Shown here: one piece after another, positions 43,271-53,301 of the stretch
How positions within the stretch are numbered: the stretch's first letter is position 1
Layout of the letters: each line of letters opens with the position of its first letter
NCBI GenBank assembly: GCA_900547105.1
Contig: URFL01000010.1
Span: 1 to 64,000, forward strand
Length of the DNA: 64,000 bases
Direction: 5' to 3'
Origin: an uncultured Oscillospiraceae bacterium
GTDB lineage: Bacteria > Bacillota > Clostridia > Oscillospirales > Acutalibacteraceae
Notes under the pieces: model-generated
What the model saw: only the letters and a program-made list of their open reading frames with translations
Told to the model about the DNA's origin: nothing
Databases searched by the model: none
Made by a program: the position numbers and the translations under genes

Positions 43271-46200
43271 TTATACCGACAAGCCCAGCTTTTGCTCCAC
43301 CTCGCTGGCGCGCAGCTCCAACAGCTTGGACACGCCCTGCTCCTGCATGGTCACGCCGTACAGCACATCCGCCTCTTCCATCGTGCCGCGGCGGTGGGTG
43401 ATGACAATAAACTGGGATTGGTCGCACATCCGCCGCAGATAGGACGCATAGCGGTCCACATTCACATCGTCCAACGCGGCTTCGATCTCATCCAGCACGC
43501 AGAAGGGCGATGGTGTCACCTTTAGGATAGCGAACAGCAGCGCGATCGCCGCCAGCGCCTTTTCGCCGCCGGACAGCACTTCCAGATTCAGAATCTTCTT
43601 GCCAGGCGGCTGCACCCGCATTTCGATGCCGGAATGTAGCACATCCTCCGGCTCGGTAAGCAGCAGCTCGCCTTTGCCGCCGCCGAACAGCTCGGAAAAC
43701 ACCTCGCCGTAGTGGTGGTTGATCAGCCGGAACTGCTCGATGAAGATATCCCGCATCTGCACGGTCAGCTCGTCGATCAGCTTGAGCAGATCGGCGCGGG
43801 ACACTTCGACATCCTTGACCTGGGCGGACAAAAATTCGTAGCGCTCGCTGACCTCTTTGTATTCTTCGATTGCGTCCACATTGACGCTGCCCAACCGCCG
43901 GATACGGTTTTTGATCTCGTTTAACCGGCGGGAGGCTTCGGTCAGATCCTCGATGGGTTTGGCGATCTGCTCCGCCTCGGCGCGGGTCAGCTCGTATTCT
44001 TCATACAGCTTGCGGGAAATATCCTCGGTTTCGCGCTCGGCGGCGGCGTATTTTTCTTCCATCCGCGCCACCTCGCGACCCGCCAGCTCGCGTTCGTCGC
44101 TTTTTTCGCGGCTTTGCCGCCGCAAAGCGGTCTGGCGCTCCTCTTCCTTGGCGCGGCGTTCCGCCAGCGCTTGCAGCTGCTCGTCCGCCTGCGCCATCTG
44201 CCGGCGCTGCTCCTGTGCGCGACCGAGAGTATCCTCGATCTCTTTATCGCGCCGGGCAGCGGTTTGTTCCAGCTCGCTGATCTGCTGCGCCAGTCGCTGG
44301 CGATAGCCCGCCGCGTCATCCCGGCGGGCGGTCAAATCCTCGATAGCGCGGGCGGCGGCTTCGCTTTCCTTTTGGAACCCGAGCACCGCCAGCTTGACAT
44401 CCGACAGCGCCGCCGACAGCGTTTCCCGCTGCTCCGCCAGTTGCTGGCGACCGCCGCTCAAGGCGGTCATTTTCTGCTCCACCGCCTGTTTGTCATCGGT
44501 GAGGGCGGCAATGCGCTCGTCCGCCTGCCGCATCGCCGCGCGGTTTTCCTCCGCACGGGCGGTCAGGGTCGCGATGTCGCGCTGCGCCGCTTGTTCCGCG
44601 GCGGCGGCGGATTGTGCCTGCTCGGTCAGGCGGCGGCGATCGCTTTCAAAGCGAATCTTATCCTCCTGCGCGGTGGACAGCTCGCCTTGAATACCGCTGC
44701 ACTGCGCTTGGGCGGCGGCAACCTCCTGCTGCAGCGCCTTGTATTGTTCCATCGCCTGCGCCGCCTGTTGACGCAGAGCGGTTTCTTCCTCTTTCAGGGC
44801 GGCGATCTCGTTGCGGCGAGATAGCATGCCCCCACTTTTCACACTGGAACCGCCGGTCATGGAACCGCCCGCGTTGACCACCTGTCCATCCAGCGTGACA
44901 ATGCGGAACCGGTAGCTGTATTTGCGGGCAATGCTCACGGCGTAGTCGAGATCCTCCGCCACGGCGGTGCGCCCCAACAGGTTGCGCACCACTTCGGTAT
45001 ATTGCGGGTCGCAAGTCACCAGATCGCTCGCCAGCCCCACAAAGCCCAGCTCGTTTTCCAGCCCTTTTTCGGTCAGTGTGCGTCCCTTGATAGTGGTCAA
45101 CGGCAGGAAGGTTGCGCGTCCCCCGCGGTTCTCTTTCAGATACGCGATACCGCGCTTGGCGTCCTCTTCGCGGTCGCACACCAGATGCTGTCCCGCGCCG
45201 CCCAGCGCCGTTTCCACCGCCAGCGCATATGCCGCGTCGGCATCCAGCAAACGGGACACCGGCCCATGGATGCCGCGCAGAGTGCCGCGCTGGGCTTGCT
45301 GCATCACCATTTTGATGCTGTGACCAAAGCCCTCCATGTTGCGTTCCAAATCTTCCAAAATGCGGGCGCGGCGCTGTTTTTCCTGCACATCCAGCATCCG
45401 CTGATCCGCGACCTGCTTTTGCTCGTCCCGCTTTACCTCGCGGCTTTGCAGCCGCATTTGATAGCCGCGCAGCTCGTTTTGCAAACTTTCGATCTGCTCG
45501 CAGCAGGCAGCATACGCCTGTTCACATTCGGTCAGTTCCTGCCCGGCACGGGCGACCTGCTGTTCGCGGGCGGCTTTGCCGGTTTCCAGCTCGCCGAGCC
45601 GCTCTTCGATCTCTTTCAACGAGGATTGCGCGGTGACCTGTGCCACCCGCACATCCGAAATTTGCAGCGCAATGGCGCTCGCCTCGCCGGACAGCGTTTC
45701 CATCTGCCCCGACCGCTGGTCGCTGTCGCGGGACAGCGCCGCGATCTGCTCGGTCAGCTCCAGCTGGCGATGCTCTTTTTCCGCCACCGCACGCGCCAGC
45801 TCGTCTATTTGGGCGGTGCGCGCCGCGATCTCCTGCCGCAGCTGCTCGTCGCCGGTTTCCGATTGGGCGATTTCACCCTGTATGCGGGCGATGTTCTCCT
45901 GATTGTGCGCCTGGTCGTTGCGCAGCACTGCCGCCTGCGCTTCCAACGCGGCGGCCTGTTCTTCCTGCTCGTGCTGGCGGCGGCGCACGGTATCCATCTG
46001 GATCGCCCATTGCTGGGACAAGCGGCTGGATTCCTCCATATGCGCTTCCGCTTCGCTGATGGCCTCGCCCGCCTGTTCATACTGGGTGCGCGCCAGTTCC
46101 AGCTTGGAGCCGAGCGACCGCAGCGTGTCGCGGCTGGTTTGCAGCGTATGCAGCCACAGCCCGATCTCCAGTTCCTTTTTTTCGCCCGCCAGTTCCAAAA

Positions 46201-46843
46201 ATTCCTTGGCTTTTTCCGCCTGCTGTTTCAGCGGACCGACGCGGTTTTCCAGCTCCTGCACAATGTCGCGCAGCCGCAGCAGGTTATCTTCGGTGGAGGC
46301 GAGCCGCCGCTCCGCTTCGTTTTTGCGGTAGCGGTATTTAGCGATGCCCGCCGCTTCTTCAAAAATTTCGCGCCGTTCGGTGGATTTGGACGACACAATG
46401 TCGCCGATACGACCCTGACCGATGATGGAATAGCCATCCCGCCCAAGACCGGTATCCATAAACAGCATTTGCACATCCTTCAGCCGCACCGCCGCCTGAT
46501 TGATGATGTATTCGCTTTTGCCCGAGCGATAATACCGGCGGGTCACCTTGACATCGTCGGCATCGAAATCCAGCTTGCGGGCGGTGTTGTCAAACACCAG
46601 TGACACTTCGGCAAACCCCATGCCTTTGCGTTTTTGGGTACCGCTGAAAATCACATCCTCCATATTGGAGCCGCGCAGGCTTTTGGAGGATTGCTCGCCC
46701 AGCACCCAGCGGATCGCATCGCTGATGTTGGATTTGCCGCTGCCGTTGGGACCGACCACAGCGGTCATGCCCTGCCCAAAGCGCAGCACCGTTTTATCGG
46801 GGAACGACTTGAACCCGTGGATTTCGAGGGCTTTCAGAATCAA
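43271..46843 (-). CDS. smc: Chromosome segregation protein SMC
   Basis: About 1190 residues. N-terminal Walker A GPNGSGKSNISDAIRW (about residue 29), coiled coil, hinge (about 500-660, with GIHGPVSRLLDADAAYALAV), second coiled coil, then the ABC signature LSGGEKALAAIAL and Walker B FCVLDEIEAALDD near the C-terminus. It compacts and organises the chromosome as a dimer. I choose TTG 46843 as start (MILKALEIHGFKSF after AGAGGTG), since the GTG at 46852 lies within the Shine-Dalgarno itself. Confidence 0.96.
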   Translation of the reverse strand: MILKALEIHGFKSFPDKTVLRFGQGMTAVVGPNGSGKSNISDAIRWVLGEQSSKSLRGSNMEDVIFSGTQKRKGMGFAEVSLVFDNTARKLDFDADDVKVTRRYYRSGKSEYIINQAAVRLKDVQMLFMDTGLGRDGYSIIGQGRIGDIVSSKSTERREIFEEAAGIAKYRYRKNEAERRLASTEDNLLRLRDIVQELENRVGPLKQQAEKAKEFLELAGEKKELEIGLWLHTLQTSRDTLRSLGSKLELARTQYEQAGEAISEAEAHMEESSRLSQQWAIQMDTVRRRQHEQEEQAAALEAQAAVLRNDQAHNQENIARIQGEIAQSETGDEQLRQEIAARTAQIDELARAVAEKEHRQLELTEQIAALSRDSDQRSGQMETLSGEASAIALQISDVRVAQVTAQSSLKEIEERLGELETGKAAREQQVARAGQELTECEQAYAACCEQIESLQNELRGYQMRLQSREVKRDEQKQVADQRMLDVQEKQRRARILEDLERNMEGFGHSIKMVMQQAQRGTLRGIHGPVSRLLDADAAYALAVETALGGAGQHLVCDREEDAKRGIAYLKENRGGRATFLPLTTIKGRTLTEKGLENELGFVGLASDLVTCDPQYTEVVRNLLGRTAVAEDLDYAVSIARKYSYRFRIVTLDGQVVNAGGSMTGGSSVKSGGMLSRRNEIAALKEEETALRQQAAQAMEQYKALQQEVAAAQAQCSGIQGELSTAQEDKIRFESDRRRLTEQAQSAAAAEQAAQRDIATLTARAEENRAAMRQADERIAALTDDKQAVEQKMTALSGGRQQLAEQRETLSAALSDVKLAVLGFQKESEAAARAIEDLTARRDDAAGYRQRLAQQISELEQTAARRDKEIEDTLGRAQEQRRQMAQADEQLQALAERRAKEEERQTALRRQSREKSDERELAGREVARMEEKYAAAERETEDISRKLYEEYELTRAEAEQIAKPIEDLTEASRRLNEIKNRIRRLGSVNVDAIEEYKEVSERYEFLSAQVKDVEVSRADLLKLIDELTVQMRDIFIEQFRLINHHYGEVFSELFGGGKGELLLTEPEDVLHSGIEMRVQPPGKKILNLEVLSGGEKALAAIALLFAILKVTPSPFCVLDEIEAALDDVNVDRYASYLRRMCDQSQFIVITHRRGTMEEADVLYGVTMQEQGVSKLLELRASEVEQKLGLSV

Positions 46844-46860
46844 TGGTGTCACCTCTATTG

Positions 46861-47901
46861 TTATGTACTCTCGATTTCAACCAAAACGCGGCGGGGCAAA
46901 ACGGCAGGATCACCGCACATGGCGACCGCGTAGCCCTGTTCCCCCAGCCAGCGAATATTCTCTCGTTTTTGACCGATGGTTTTGGACAGCGCCGCGGGCG
47001 CCACCCGCAGCCGCGCCGCTCCACCGGTCGGCAGCGCCTGTTGCAAAGCGGTCAGCGCCAGTTCGCGGTACAGCCGACTTTCGCACAGTTCGCGAAACGC
47101 CGGATGATACGGTCCCGCCACATAGTGCGACTCCACATCGCCGCCGGCGTGCAGCCCCATGCGGATAAGCGGGATGCCCCGCTCCCATTCCACCAGCCGC
47201 AGCAACTGTGCCCCCAGCTCCACCGCCTGTTCCAGTGTGGGAGATGTGTAGCTGCCATCCCGCACCCAATCGGCGAGGCGGGTGTTCTCCACCACCACGG
47301 TGGGATAAATGCGCATGGTGTCCGGCTGCAGATCGCACAGCGCCTGCGCCGTGCGGATGTCCTCCTGCGGATCGCTGCCCGGCAAGCCGGTCATCATTTG
47401 CAGCCCCAGCGAAACATCATATGTATGAATCAGCGCGGCGGCACGGCGCACATCGGCGGCGGTATGCCCCCGCTCGTTTTGCCGCAGCACCCGGTCGCAC
47501 ATACTTTGCGCGCCCAGCTCCACCGCCGTCACGCCATAGCGTTTCAGCCGTTCCAGCGTGGCGGGGTCGATCGCGTCCGGGCGGGTGGACAGACGGATGC
47601 CGCCGAACACCCCCGCCTGTACAAACGGAAACGCCGCTTGCAGCAGCGCGGTTTGCACCGCCGGATCCACCGCCGTAAAGCTGCCGCCGAAAAAAGCGAT
47701 CTCGCTGTCCGCCGCGGCGGTATGCATGGTGTCCACCGCCCGGCGGCAAGCCGCGGTGACGGCATCAGGTGTCAGCTCCTGTGTCTGTCCGCTGATCACC
47801 CGCTGGTCGCAAAAGCTGCATCGATGGGGGCAGCCCTTGTGCGGCACAAACAACGCCACATTGGTGTGGCGGGCGCGGCGTGGCTCAGTCGAGCCGGTCA
47901 T
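46861..47901 (-). CDS. Elp3-like radical SAM protein
   Basis: 346 residues. The radical SAM cluster motif is C-PHR-C-SF-C (about residues 24-31), followed by FFGGSFTAVDPAVQ and a LGLQMMTGLPGSDP segment, all typical of the Elp3/YhcC group found between rnc and smc in Firmicutes. It lacks the acetyltransferase domain of eukaryotic Elp3. A tRNA-modifying role is possible but not shown. Its ATG overlaps the end of rnc by 17 bases, with no clear Shine-Dalgarno, so coupled translation is likely. Confidence 0.88.
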   Translation of the reverse strand: MTGSTEPRRARHTNVALFVPHKGCPHRCSFCDQRVISGQTQELTPDAVTAACRRAVDTMHTAAADSEIAFFGGSFTAVDPAVQTALLQAAFPFVQAGVFGGIRLSTRPDAIDPATLERLKRYGVTAVELGAQSMCDRVLRQNERGHTAADVRRAAALIHTYDVSLGLQMMTGLPGSDPQEDIRTAQALCDLQPDTMRIYPTVVVENTRLADWVRDGSYTSPTLEQAVELGAQLLRLVEWERGIPLIRMGLHAGGDVESHYVAGPYHPAFRELCESRLYRELALTALQQALPTGGAARLRVAPAALSKTIGQKRENIRWLGEQGYAVAMCGDPAVLPRRVLVEIEST

Positions 47902-48580
47902 AGCCCATCAGGCGCAGCGCTTCGCGCGCGGCTTGCTGCTCCGCCTCTTTTTTGCTGTGCGCCCGCCCGGTACCGATCACATTGGAGTTCAGGTGCACCT
48001 CCACCGTGAACTTCTTTTGGTGGTCAGGACCGGATTCGCCCGCCAGCACATATTCCAGCTGCTCTTCCGGATTTTGCTGCACGATCTCCTGCAGCGCGGT
48101 TTTGTAGTCTTTGAACCGGCGCTGTTTTTGGCTGGCGAGCTCTTTTTGCAAAAACGGCAGCAAAAACTCCCGCACCGGCGGCAGTCCGCCGTCCAGATAC
48201 ATCGCGGCGATCACCGCTTCAAACGCGTCGGACAGGATGGAGGGGCGCTCGGCACCGCCGGTCATCCGCTCCCCTTTGCCCAGCAGCAGAAAATCGCCCA
48301 GTTTCAGCGTTTGTGCATAGCCGCTGAGCGCCTTTTCGCACACCAGCGACGCGCGCCGCTTGGTCAATTCTCCCTCGGCGCCCTTATCGTGCGCGAACAG
48401 GTAGTCCGCTGTGATGAACCCCAGCACCGAATCGCCCAGGAATTCCAAGCGCTCGTTGCTGGAATGGCGCGCCTTGCCCTCGTTCGCATAGGATGAATGG
48501 GTCAGCGCGTGCTCCAGCAGCTCCGGATCGCGAAAGGTATAGCCCATCGCCTGCATCAATGGTTGTAACCGTGTATTCAT
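47885..48580 (-). CDS. rnc: Ribonuclease III
   Basis: 231 residues. Catalytic domain with the signature NERLEFLGDSVLGFI (about residues 41-55) and the second metal Glu in SDAFEAVIAAMYLDGG; double-stranded RNA-binding domain from about residue 158 to the end. It processes rRNA and other structured RNAs. Ends overlapping the radical SAM gene. Confidence 0.97.
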   Translation of the reverse strand: MNTRLQPLMQAMGYTFRDPELLEHALTHSSYANEGKARHSSNERLEFLGDSVLGFITADYLFAHDKGAEGELTKRRASLVCEKALSGYAQTLKLGDFLLLGKGERMTGGAERPSILSDAFEAVIAAMYLDGGLPPVREFLLPFLQKELASQKQRRFKDYKTALQEIVQQNPEEQLEYVLAGESGPDHQKKFTVEVHLNSNVIGTGRAHSKKEAEQQAAREALRLMGYDRLD

Positions 48581-48591
48581 ATCGTTTATCC

Positions 48592-48816
48592 CTACATTCT
48601 ATCCTCGATATAGCCCACCAGATCCTCCACCGTTTCAAATGCTTCCAGTTCATCGGTCGGGATCTCGATCATATACTGTGCCTCCAGCAGCACCGCCAGC
48701 TCACTGCGGTCGTCGTCCGACAAATTCAGATCGTCCAGCAGCGATGCCATTTCCACCTCGTCGGGGTCACAGCCGCACCGCCCGGCGGCGAATTGCGCCA
48801 CCACATCCAAAACCAT
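48592..48816 (-). CDS. Acyl carrier protein-like, without the canonical DSL motif
   Basis: 74 residues, four-helix ACP size and pattern, next to plsX as acpP usually is. Helix II should open with the phosphopantetheinylated Ser in DSL; here an ungapped alignment reads LLDDLNLSDDDRSELAV, which puts Ser one place early and Asp at the usual Ser position. With a one-residue shift the Ser may still be modified, but DSL is replaced by LSD. Cys14 and Cys16 are also unusual. It may be a degenerate or special-purpose ACP, or a protein that needs no cofactor. Confidence 0.72.
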   Translation of the reverse strand: MVLDVVAQFAAGRCGCDPDEVEMASLLDDLNLSDDDRSELAVLLEAQYMIEIPTDELEAFETVEDLVGYIEDRM

Positions 48817-48819
48817 GGG

Positions 48820-49827
48820 TTATTCCGCCTCCTGCTGTGTCGGGTTTTGCTTCACCGCTTCGGTGATTTTATCGATCACGCCTTCTTCGGCAAAGGTCGC
48901 CGCTACCCGAATGGCGTGCTGGATCGCAGGCGCTTTGGAGTTGCCGTGGGTCTTGATGACCGGCTTGCTGACGCCCAGCAGCGGCGCGCCGCCGTATTCG
49001 GAGGTGTCCATTTTCTTCTTGAAGCCCGCCAGCTGCGGCTTGACCATCAGCGCCGCCAGCTTGGTTTTGGTGTTGGTCATAAAAATCTCTTTGATATTTT
49101 TGAGCAGCGCGTCGGTCACGCCCTCCATCATTTTCAGCACCACATTGCCGGTAAAGCCGTCCGCCACCAGCACATCCGCCGTGCCGAACGGGATGTCGCG
49201 GGCTTCCACATTGCCCACAAAGTTCAGCCCGCTGTCCTTCAGCAGCGCAAACGCTTCGTGCTGCAGCGCGCCGCCTTTGCAATCCTCCACGCCGATGTTG
49301 ATCAGTCCCACCGATACATCGCGTCCCATCACACTTTGCATATACAAGCTGCCCATCTTGGCAAATTGCAGCAGCATTTCGGGGCGGCAATCCACATTTG
49401 CGCCGGAATCGATCAGCATAAACGGTCCTTTGTTGGAGGGCATCAGCGGTGCCAGCGCGGCACGGGATACGCCTTTGATACGCTTGACGATAAAGGTGGA
49501 ACCCATGATCATAGCGCCGGTACTGCCCGCGGTGACAAACGCGTCGCCGTTGCCCGCCGCCAGCTGCCGCAGCCCTTCCGCCATCGAGCATTCCTTGTGC
49601 TCCTTCAGAATGCTGCGCGGCTCGTCATCCATTCCGATGACATCCGGCGCATGTATTATATCCATTTTGTGAAGCGAAATACCATTGTCGGCAGCGACCT
49701 TGCGGATCTGTGCCTCATCACCGGTCAACACAATATCGTGGCCATACGCCTCCACCGCCTGGGCGGCACCCCGGATCACTTCCAACGGCGCATTATCGCC
49801 GCCAAAGGCATCAACGATCACTTTCAT
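48820..49827 (-). CDS. plsX: Phosphate acyltransferase PlsX
   Basis: 335 residues. Starts MKVIVDAFGGDNAPLEVIRG, with NVGVEDCKGGALQHEAF-type active-site region (GVEDCKGGALQHEAFALL), and ends in a C-terminal helix. It moves acyl groups from acyl-ACP to phosphate to make acyl-phosphate for phospholipid synthesis. The ACP-like gene lies three bases downstream; trmFO upstream overlaps by four. Confidence 0.96.
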   Translation of the reverse strand: MKVIVDAFGGDNAPLEVIRGAAQAVEAYGHDIVLTGDEAQIRKVAADNGISLHKMDIIHAPDVIGMDDEPRSILKEHKECSMAEGLRQLAAGNGDAFVTAGSTGAMIMGSTFIVKRIKGVSRAALAPLMPSNKGPFMLIDSGANVDCRPEMLLQFAKMGSLYMQSVMGRDVSVGLINIGVEDCKGGALQHEAFALLKDSGLNFVGNVEARDIPFGTADVLVADGFTGNVVLKMMEGVTDALLKNIKEIFMTNTKTKLAALMVKPQLAGFKKKMDTSEYGGAPLLGVSKPVIKTHGNSKAPAIQHAIRVAATFAEEGVIDKITEAVKQNPTQQEAE

Positions 49828-51158
49828 AGCTTTTCATCCTTTCCGATTTGGTAAGGGGTCAGGTCGCCGAGCGCCCGTTCGGACAGCGCCGCATAGCGCA
49901 GGCGTTTGTCACGAATTTTTTCGGGCAGCGGCGGCAGAATACCGAAATTCGCCCCCATGGGCTGGAACTGGGTCACGGTGCCATCGCTGATATACGCGGT
50001 GAGCGCCCCCATCATGGTGGTGCGGGGCAGCACCAGCGGCGCTTCTCCCCGCCAGCGGCGCACCGCGTTTTGCCCCGCCAGAATGCCCGCCATCGCGGAT
50101 TCCATATACCCCTCTACGCCGGTGATCTGACCGGCGAAAAAGAGAGCGGGACGCGCTTTCATCGCGTAATCCGCGCCCAGCAGACGCGGCGAGTCGATAA
50201 AGGTGTTGCGGTGCATCACGCCATAGCGTACAAAGGTGGCGTCATGCAGCGCGGGGATCATGCCGAACACCCGCTTTTGCTCCGGAAAGGTAAGGTTGGT
50301 TTGGAACCCCACCAGATTCAGCAGCGTGCCGGCGGCGTTTTCCCGCCGCAGCTGCAGCACCGCCCACGGGCGGTGTCCGGTGCGCGGATCGCGCAGTCCC
50401 ACTGGCTTCATCGGACCAAAGCGGATCGCATCCAGCCCGCGGCTTGCCAAAATTTCGATCGGCATACAGCCCTCGTACACCTTGCGGTCGCCGGGCGTAT
50501 CAAATTCGTGCAGCTGCGCACGCTGCGCCGAAACCAGCGCCGCATGGAACGCTTCGTATTCCTCTTTGTTCATCGGGCAGTTGATGTAATCGCCCGCGCC
50601 GCTTTCCTCGTGATCGTAACGGGATGCGCAAAAGAACCGCTCCGGATCCACGCTGTCCGCCTCCACGATCGGGGCGGCGGCATCGTAAAAGCTGAGCGCG
50701 CCGCCGCACACTTCGCGAATCGCGGATGCCAGCGGTTCGGCGGTCAGCGGCCCGGTCGCCACCACGGTAATGCCCTCATCGGGCAGGGTGTCCACCCGCC
50801 CGTGCTCCACCGTGATCAACGGGTGCTGTTCGATGCGCCGGGTCACCCCGGCAGCAAACGCCTCGCGATCCACCGCCAGCGCTCCGCCCGCCGGCACCGC
50901 GCAGCTGTCTGCCACCGGCACACACAGCGAGCCCATGCGGCGCATCTCTTCCTTCAGCAGACCGGCGGCGCTGTCGATCCGCCGCGCCTTCAGCGAATTG
51001 GAACACACCAGCTCTGCCAGCAGCGGCTCGTGATGCGCGGGGGTATAGTGGTCGGGCTTCATCTCCCGCAAAACAACGGGCACGCCCTGTTCGGCGATGG
51101 CGAAGGCGGCCTCGCAGCCCGCCAGCCCGCCGCCGAGTACGGTTATCGCTTGTTTCAT
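49824..51158 (-). CDS. trmFO: Methylenetetrahydrofolate--tRNA-(uracil-5-)-methyltransferase TrmFO
   Basis: 444 residues. N-terminal FAD-binding fold GGGLAGCEAAFAIAEQGVPV, then LREMKPDHYTPAH and ELVCSNSLKARR, hallmarks of TrmFO. It methylates U54 in tRNA using folate and flavin rather than SAM. ATGA overlaps with both plsX (downstream) and topA (upstream); the order topA-trmFO is typical of Firmicutes. Confidence 0.96.
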   Translation of the reverse strand: MKQAITVLGGGLAGCEAAFAIAEQGVPVVLREMKPDHYTPAHHEPLLAELVCSNSLKARRIDSAAGLLKEEMRRMGSLCVPVADSCAVPAGGALAVDREAFAAGVTRRIEQHPLITVEHGRVDTLPDEGITVVATGPLTAEPLASAIREVCGGALSFYDAAAPIVEADSVDPERFFCASRYDHEESGAGDYINCPMNKEEYEAFHAALVSAQRAQLHEFDTPGDRKVYEGCMPIEILASRGLDAIRFGPMKPVGLRDPRTGHRPWAVLQLRRENAAGTLLNLVGFQTNLTFPEQKRVFGMIPALHDATFVRYGVMHRNTFIDSPRLLGADYAMKARPALFFAGQITGVEGYMESAMAGILAGQNAVRRWRGEAPLVLPRTTMMGALTAYISDGTVTQFQPMGANFGILPPLPEKIRDKRLRYAALSERALGDLTPYQIGKDEKL

Positions 51159-53257
51159 GCTTCGGTTTCCTTTTTCTTGGGAGCCGCCTCTTTTTCAAAG
51201 CCGCAGCCCTCGGTCAGGCAATACAGTCCGGCGTTGCGGCCTTTTTTCTTAAACAGGGTCTTGCCGCACTTGGGGCAGACCTCGCTCACCGGTTCGCTCC
51301 ATGTCACAAAATCGCAGTTCGGGTAGTTGGAGCAGCCATAGAACTTGCGGTTGTTTTTGGATTTTTTGCCGACGATATCGCCGCCGCACTTGGGGCAGAT
51401 GCCGCCGGTCTTTTCCACAATGCGCTTGGTGTTTTTGCATTCGGGATAGCCCGGGCAAGCCAAAAACTTGCCGTAGCGCCCGGATTTGATCACCATTTTG
51501 CGCCCGCACAGCTCGCACACCTCGTCGCTTTCCACTTCCGGCACCTTGATGCGCTCGCCCGACAGATTGTCCTCCGCCTTTTGCAGCGTGGCGGCAAAGC
51601 CCTTGTAAAAATCGTCCAGAATGCTCACCCAATCGCGTTTGCCCGCCTCCACGCTATCCAGCTGGCGCTCCATGTTGGCGGTAAATTCAACATCCACGAT
51701 CTCGGCAAAATTCTCTTTCATCAGCTGGGTGGTCACTTCGCCCAGCGCGGTGGGTTTGAGGGCTTTGCCCTCGCGCTCCACATATTCGCGGTTCAAAATG
51801 GTGCTGACGGTGGGCGCGAAAGTGGAGGGACGGCCAATGCCATTTTCCTCCAGCGCCTTGATCAGCGTCGCCTCGGTATAGCGGGCGGGCGGCTGGGTGA
51901 AGTGCTGGTTGCCCTTTAGATCGCGCAAGAACAGCAGATCGCCCTCCTCGAACGCGGGCAGCGCACCGCTGTCCTCTTCTTCTTCGTCCTTGCCCTCCAC
52001 ATACAGCACGGTGTAGCCGTCGAACCGCACGGTGTAGCCGGACGCTTTGAACACATAACCGTTGGCTCCGATATCCACCTGACAGGTATCCTGCACACAG
52101 TTGGCCATCAGGCTGGCGATGAACCGTTCCCAAATCAGCTTATACAGCCGGTACTGGTCAGAGGTCAGCGACCCTTTGACCCGGTCGGGGGTCAGATCCG
52201 GCATCGAGGGACGGATCGCTTCGTGCGCATCCTGCGCGTTGCTGCGGGATTTGAAATAGCGCGGTTTTTCCGGCAGATACTGGTCACCGTAGCGTTCGCG
52301 GATGTAGTTGTTGCCCTCGCGGCGCGCATCCTCCGAGATACGCAGCGAGTCGGTACGCATATAGGTGATCAAACCGACCGCACCGATACCCTCGACCTCC
52401 ACGCCTTCGTACAGCTCCTGCGCCGTTTTCATGGTACGGCGCGCGGCAAAACCCAGCTTGCGGCTGGCTTCCTGCTGCATGGTAGAGGTGATAAAGGGCG
52501 GCGCAGGCGAGATCGACCGCTTGCCGCGTTTGACCTTGTCCACCCGGAACGACGCGTCTTTCAGCGCCGCCAGAATGGTATCGGTTTGCTCCTTGTCGGT
52601 GATTTTCAGCTTGCCGTTGCGGTCACCATACAGCTTGGCGGCGAATTTCTTGCCCTTTTCGGTCACCGAAAACAGCGCGTCGATGGTCCAGTATTCCTCG
52701 CTGACGAACGCGCGGATCTCTTCCTCGCGGTCCACCACAATGCGCACCGCTGCCGACTGCACACGACCGGCGGACAGCCCTTTGCGAATCTTTTTCCACA
52801 GGAAGGGGCTGAGCTTATAACCCACAATGCGGTCGAGGATCCGGCGCGCCTGCTGGGCGTTGACCAGATCCATATCCAGCTGGCGGGGATGCTCCATCCC
52901 CTGCTGCACGCCGCTTTTGGTGATCTCGTTGAAGGTGATGCGGTTGTTGTCCGCGGGATCCAGCTTGAGCAGCTGCATCAAATGCCACGCGATGGCTTCT
53001 CCCTCGCGATCAGGGTCGGTTGCGAGAATCACGCCGTCGCTTTCGGCAGCCATCGCTTTCAGCTGCCGAATCAACGCCGATTTGCCGGGAATATCGGTAT
53101 AGCGCGGCTTAAAATCGTGTTCAATATCCACGCCCAGCAGCGATTTGGGCAAATCGCGGATATGTCCCATCGACGCGGTCACCTCATAGCCGGAACCGAG
53201 ATATTTCTGCACGGTTTTGGCTTTGGCGGGGGATTCCAAAATAACCAGCTTTGCCAT
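51155..53257 (-). CDS. topA: DNA topoisomerase I
   Basis: About 700 residues. TOPRIM domain at the start (VILESPAKAKTVQKYLG, then TDPDREGEAIAWH), catalytic Tyr in LITYMRTDSLRIS (about residue 300), and three C-terminal four-cysteine zinc fingers (CELCGRKM..., CPKCGGDI..., CPKCGKTL...). It relaxes negative supercoils. I start at ATG 53257; an ATG at 53278 is possible but outside the family start. The zinc-finger tail is intact. Confidence 0.96.
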   Translation of the reverse strand: MAKLVILESPAKAKTVQKYLGSGYEVTASMGHIRDLPKSLLGVDIEHDFKPRYTDIPGKSALIRQLKAMAAESDGVILATDPDREGEAIAWHLMQLLKLDPADNNRITFNEITKSGVQQGMEHPRQLDMDLVNAQQARRILDRIVGYKLSPFLWKKIRKGLSAGRVQSAAVRIVVDREEEIRAFVSEEYWTIDALFSVTEKGKKFAAKLYGDRNGKLKITDKEQTDTILAALKDASFRVDKVKRGKRSISPAPPFITSTMQQEASRKLGFAARRTMKTAQELYEGVEVEGIGAVGLITYMRTDSLRISEDARREGNNYIRERYGDQYLPEKPRYFKSRSNAQDAHEAIRPSMPDLTPDRVKGSLTSDQYRLYKLIWERFIASLMANCVQDTCQVDIGANGYVFKASGYTVRFDGYTVLYVEGKDEEEEDSGALPAFEEGDLLFLRDLKGNQHFTQPPARYTEATLIKALEENGIGRPSTFAPTVSTILNREYVEREGKALKPTALGEVTTQLMKENFAEIVDVEFTANMERQLDSVEAGKRDWVSILDDFYKGFAATLQKAEDNLSGERIKVPEVESDEVCELCGRKMVIKSGRYGKFLACPGYPECKNTKRIVEKTGGICPKCGGDIVGKKSKNNRKFYGCSNYPNCDFVTWSEPVSEVCPKCGKTLFKKKGRNAGLYCLTEGCGFEKEAAPKKKETEA

Positions 53258-53301
53258 ATGCTGTTCATCATCCTTCATCTATAATCTAAACGGGGGGCGA
53301 G

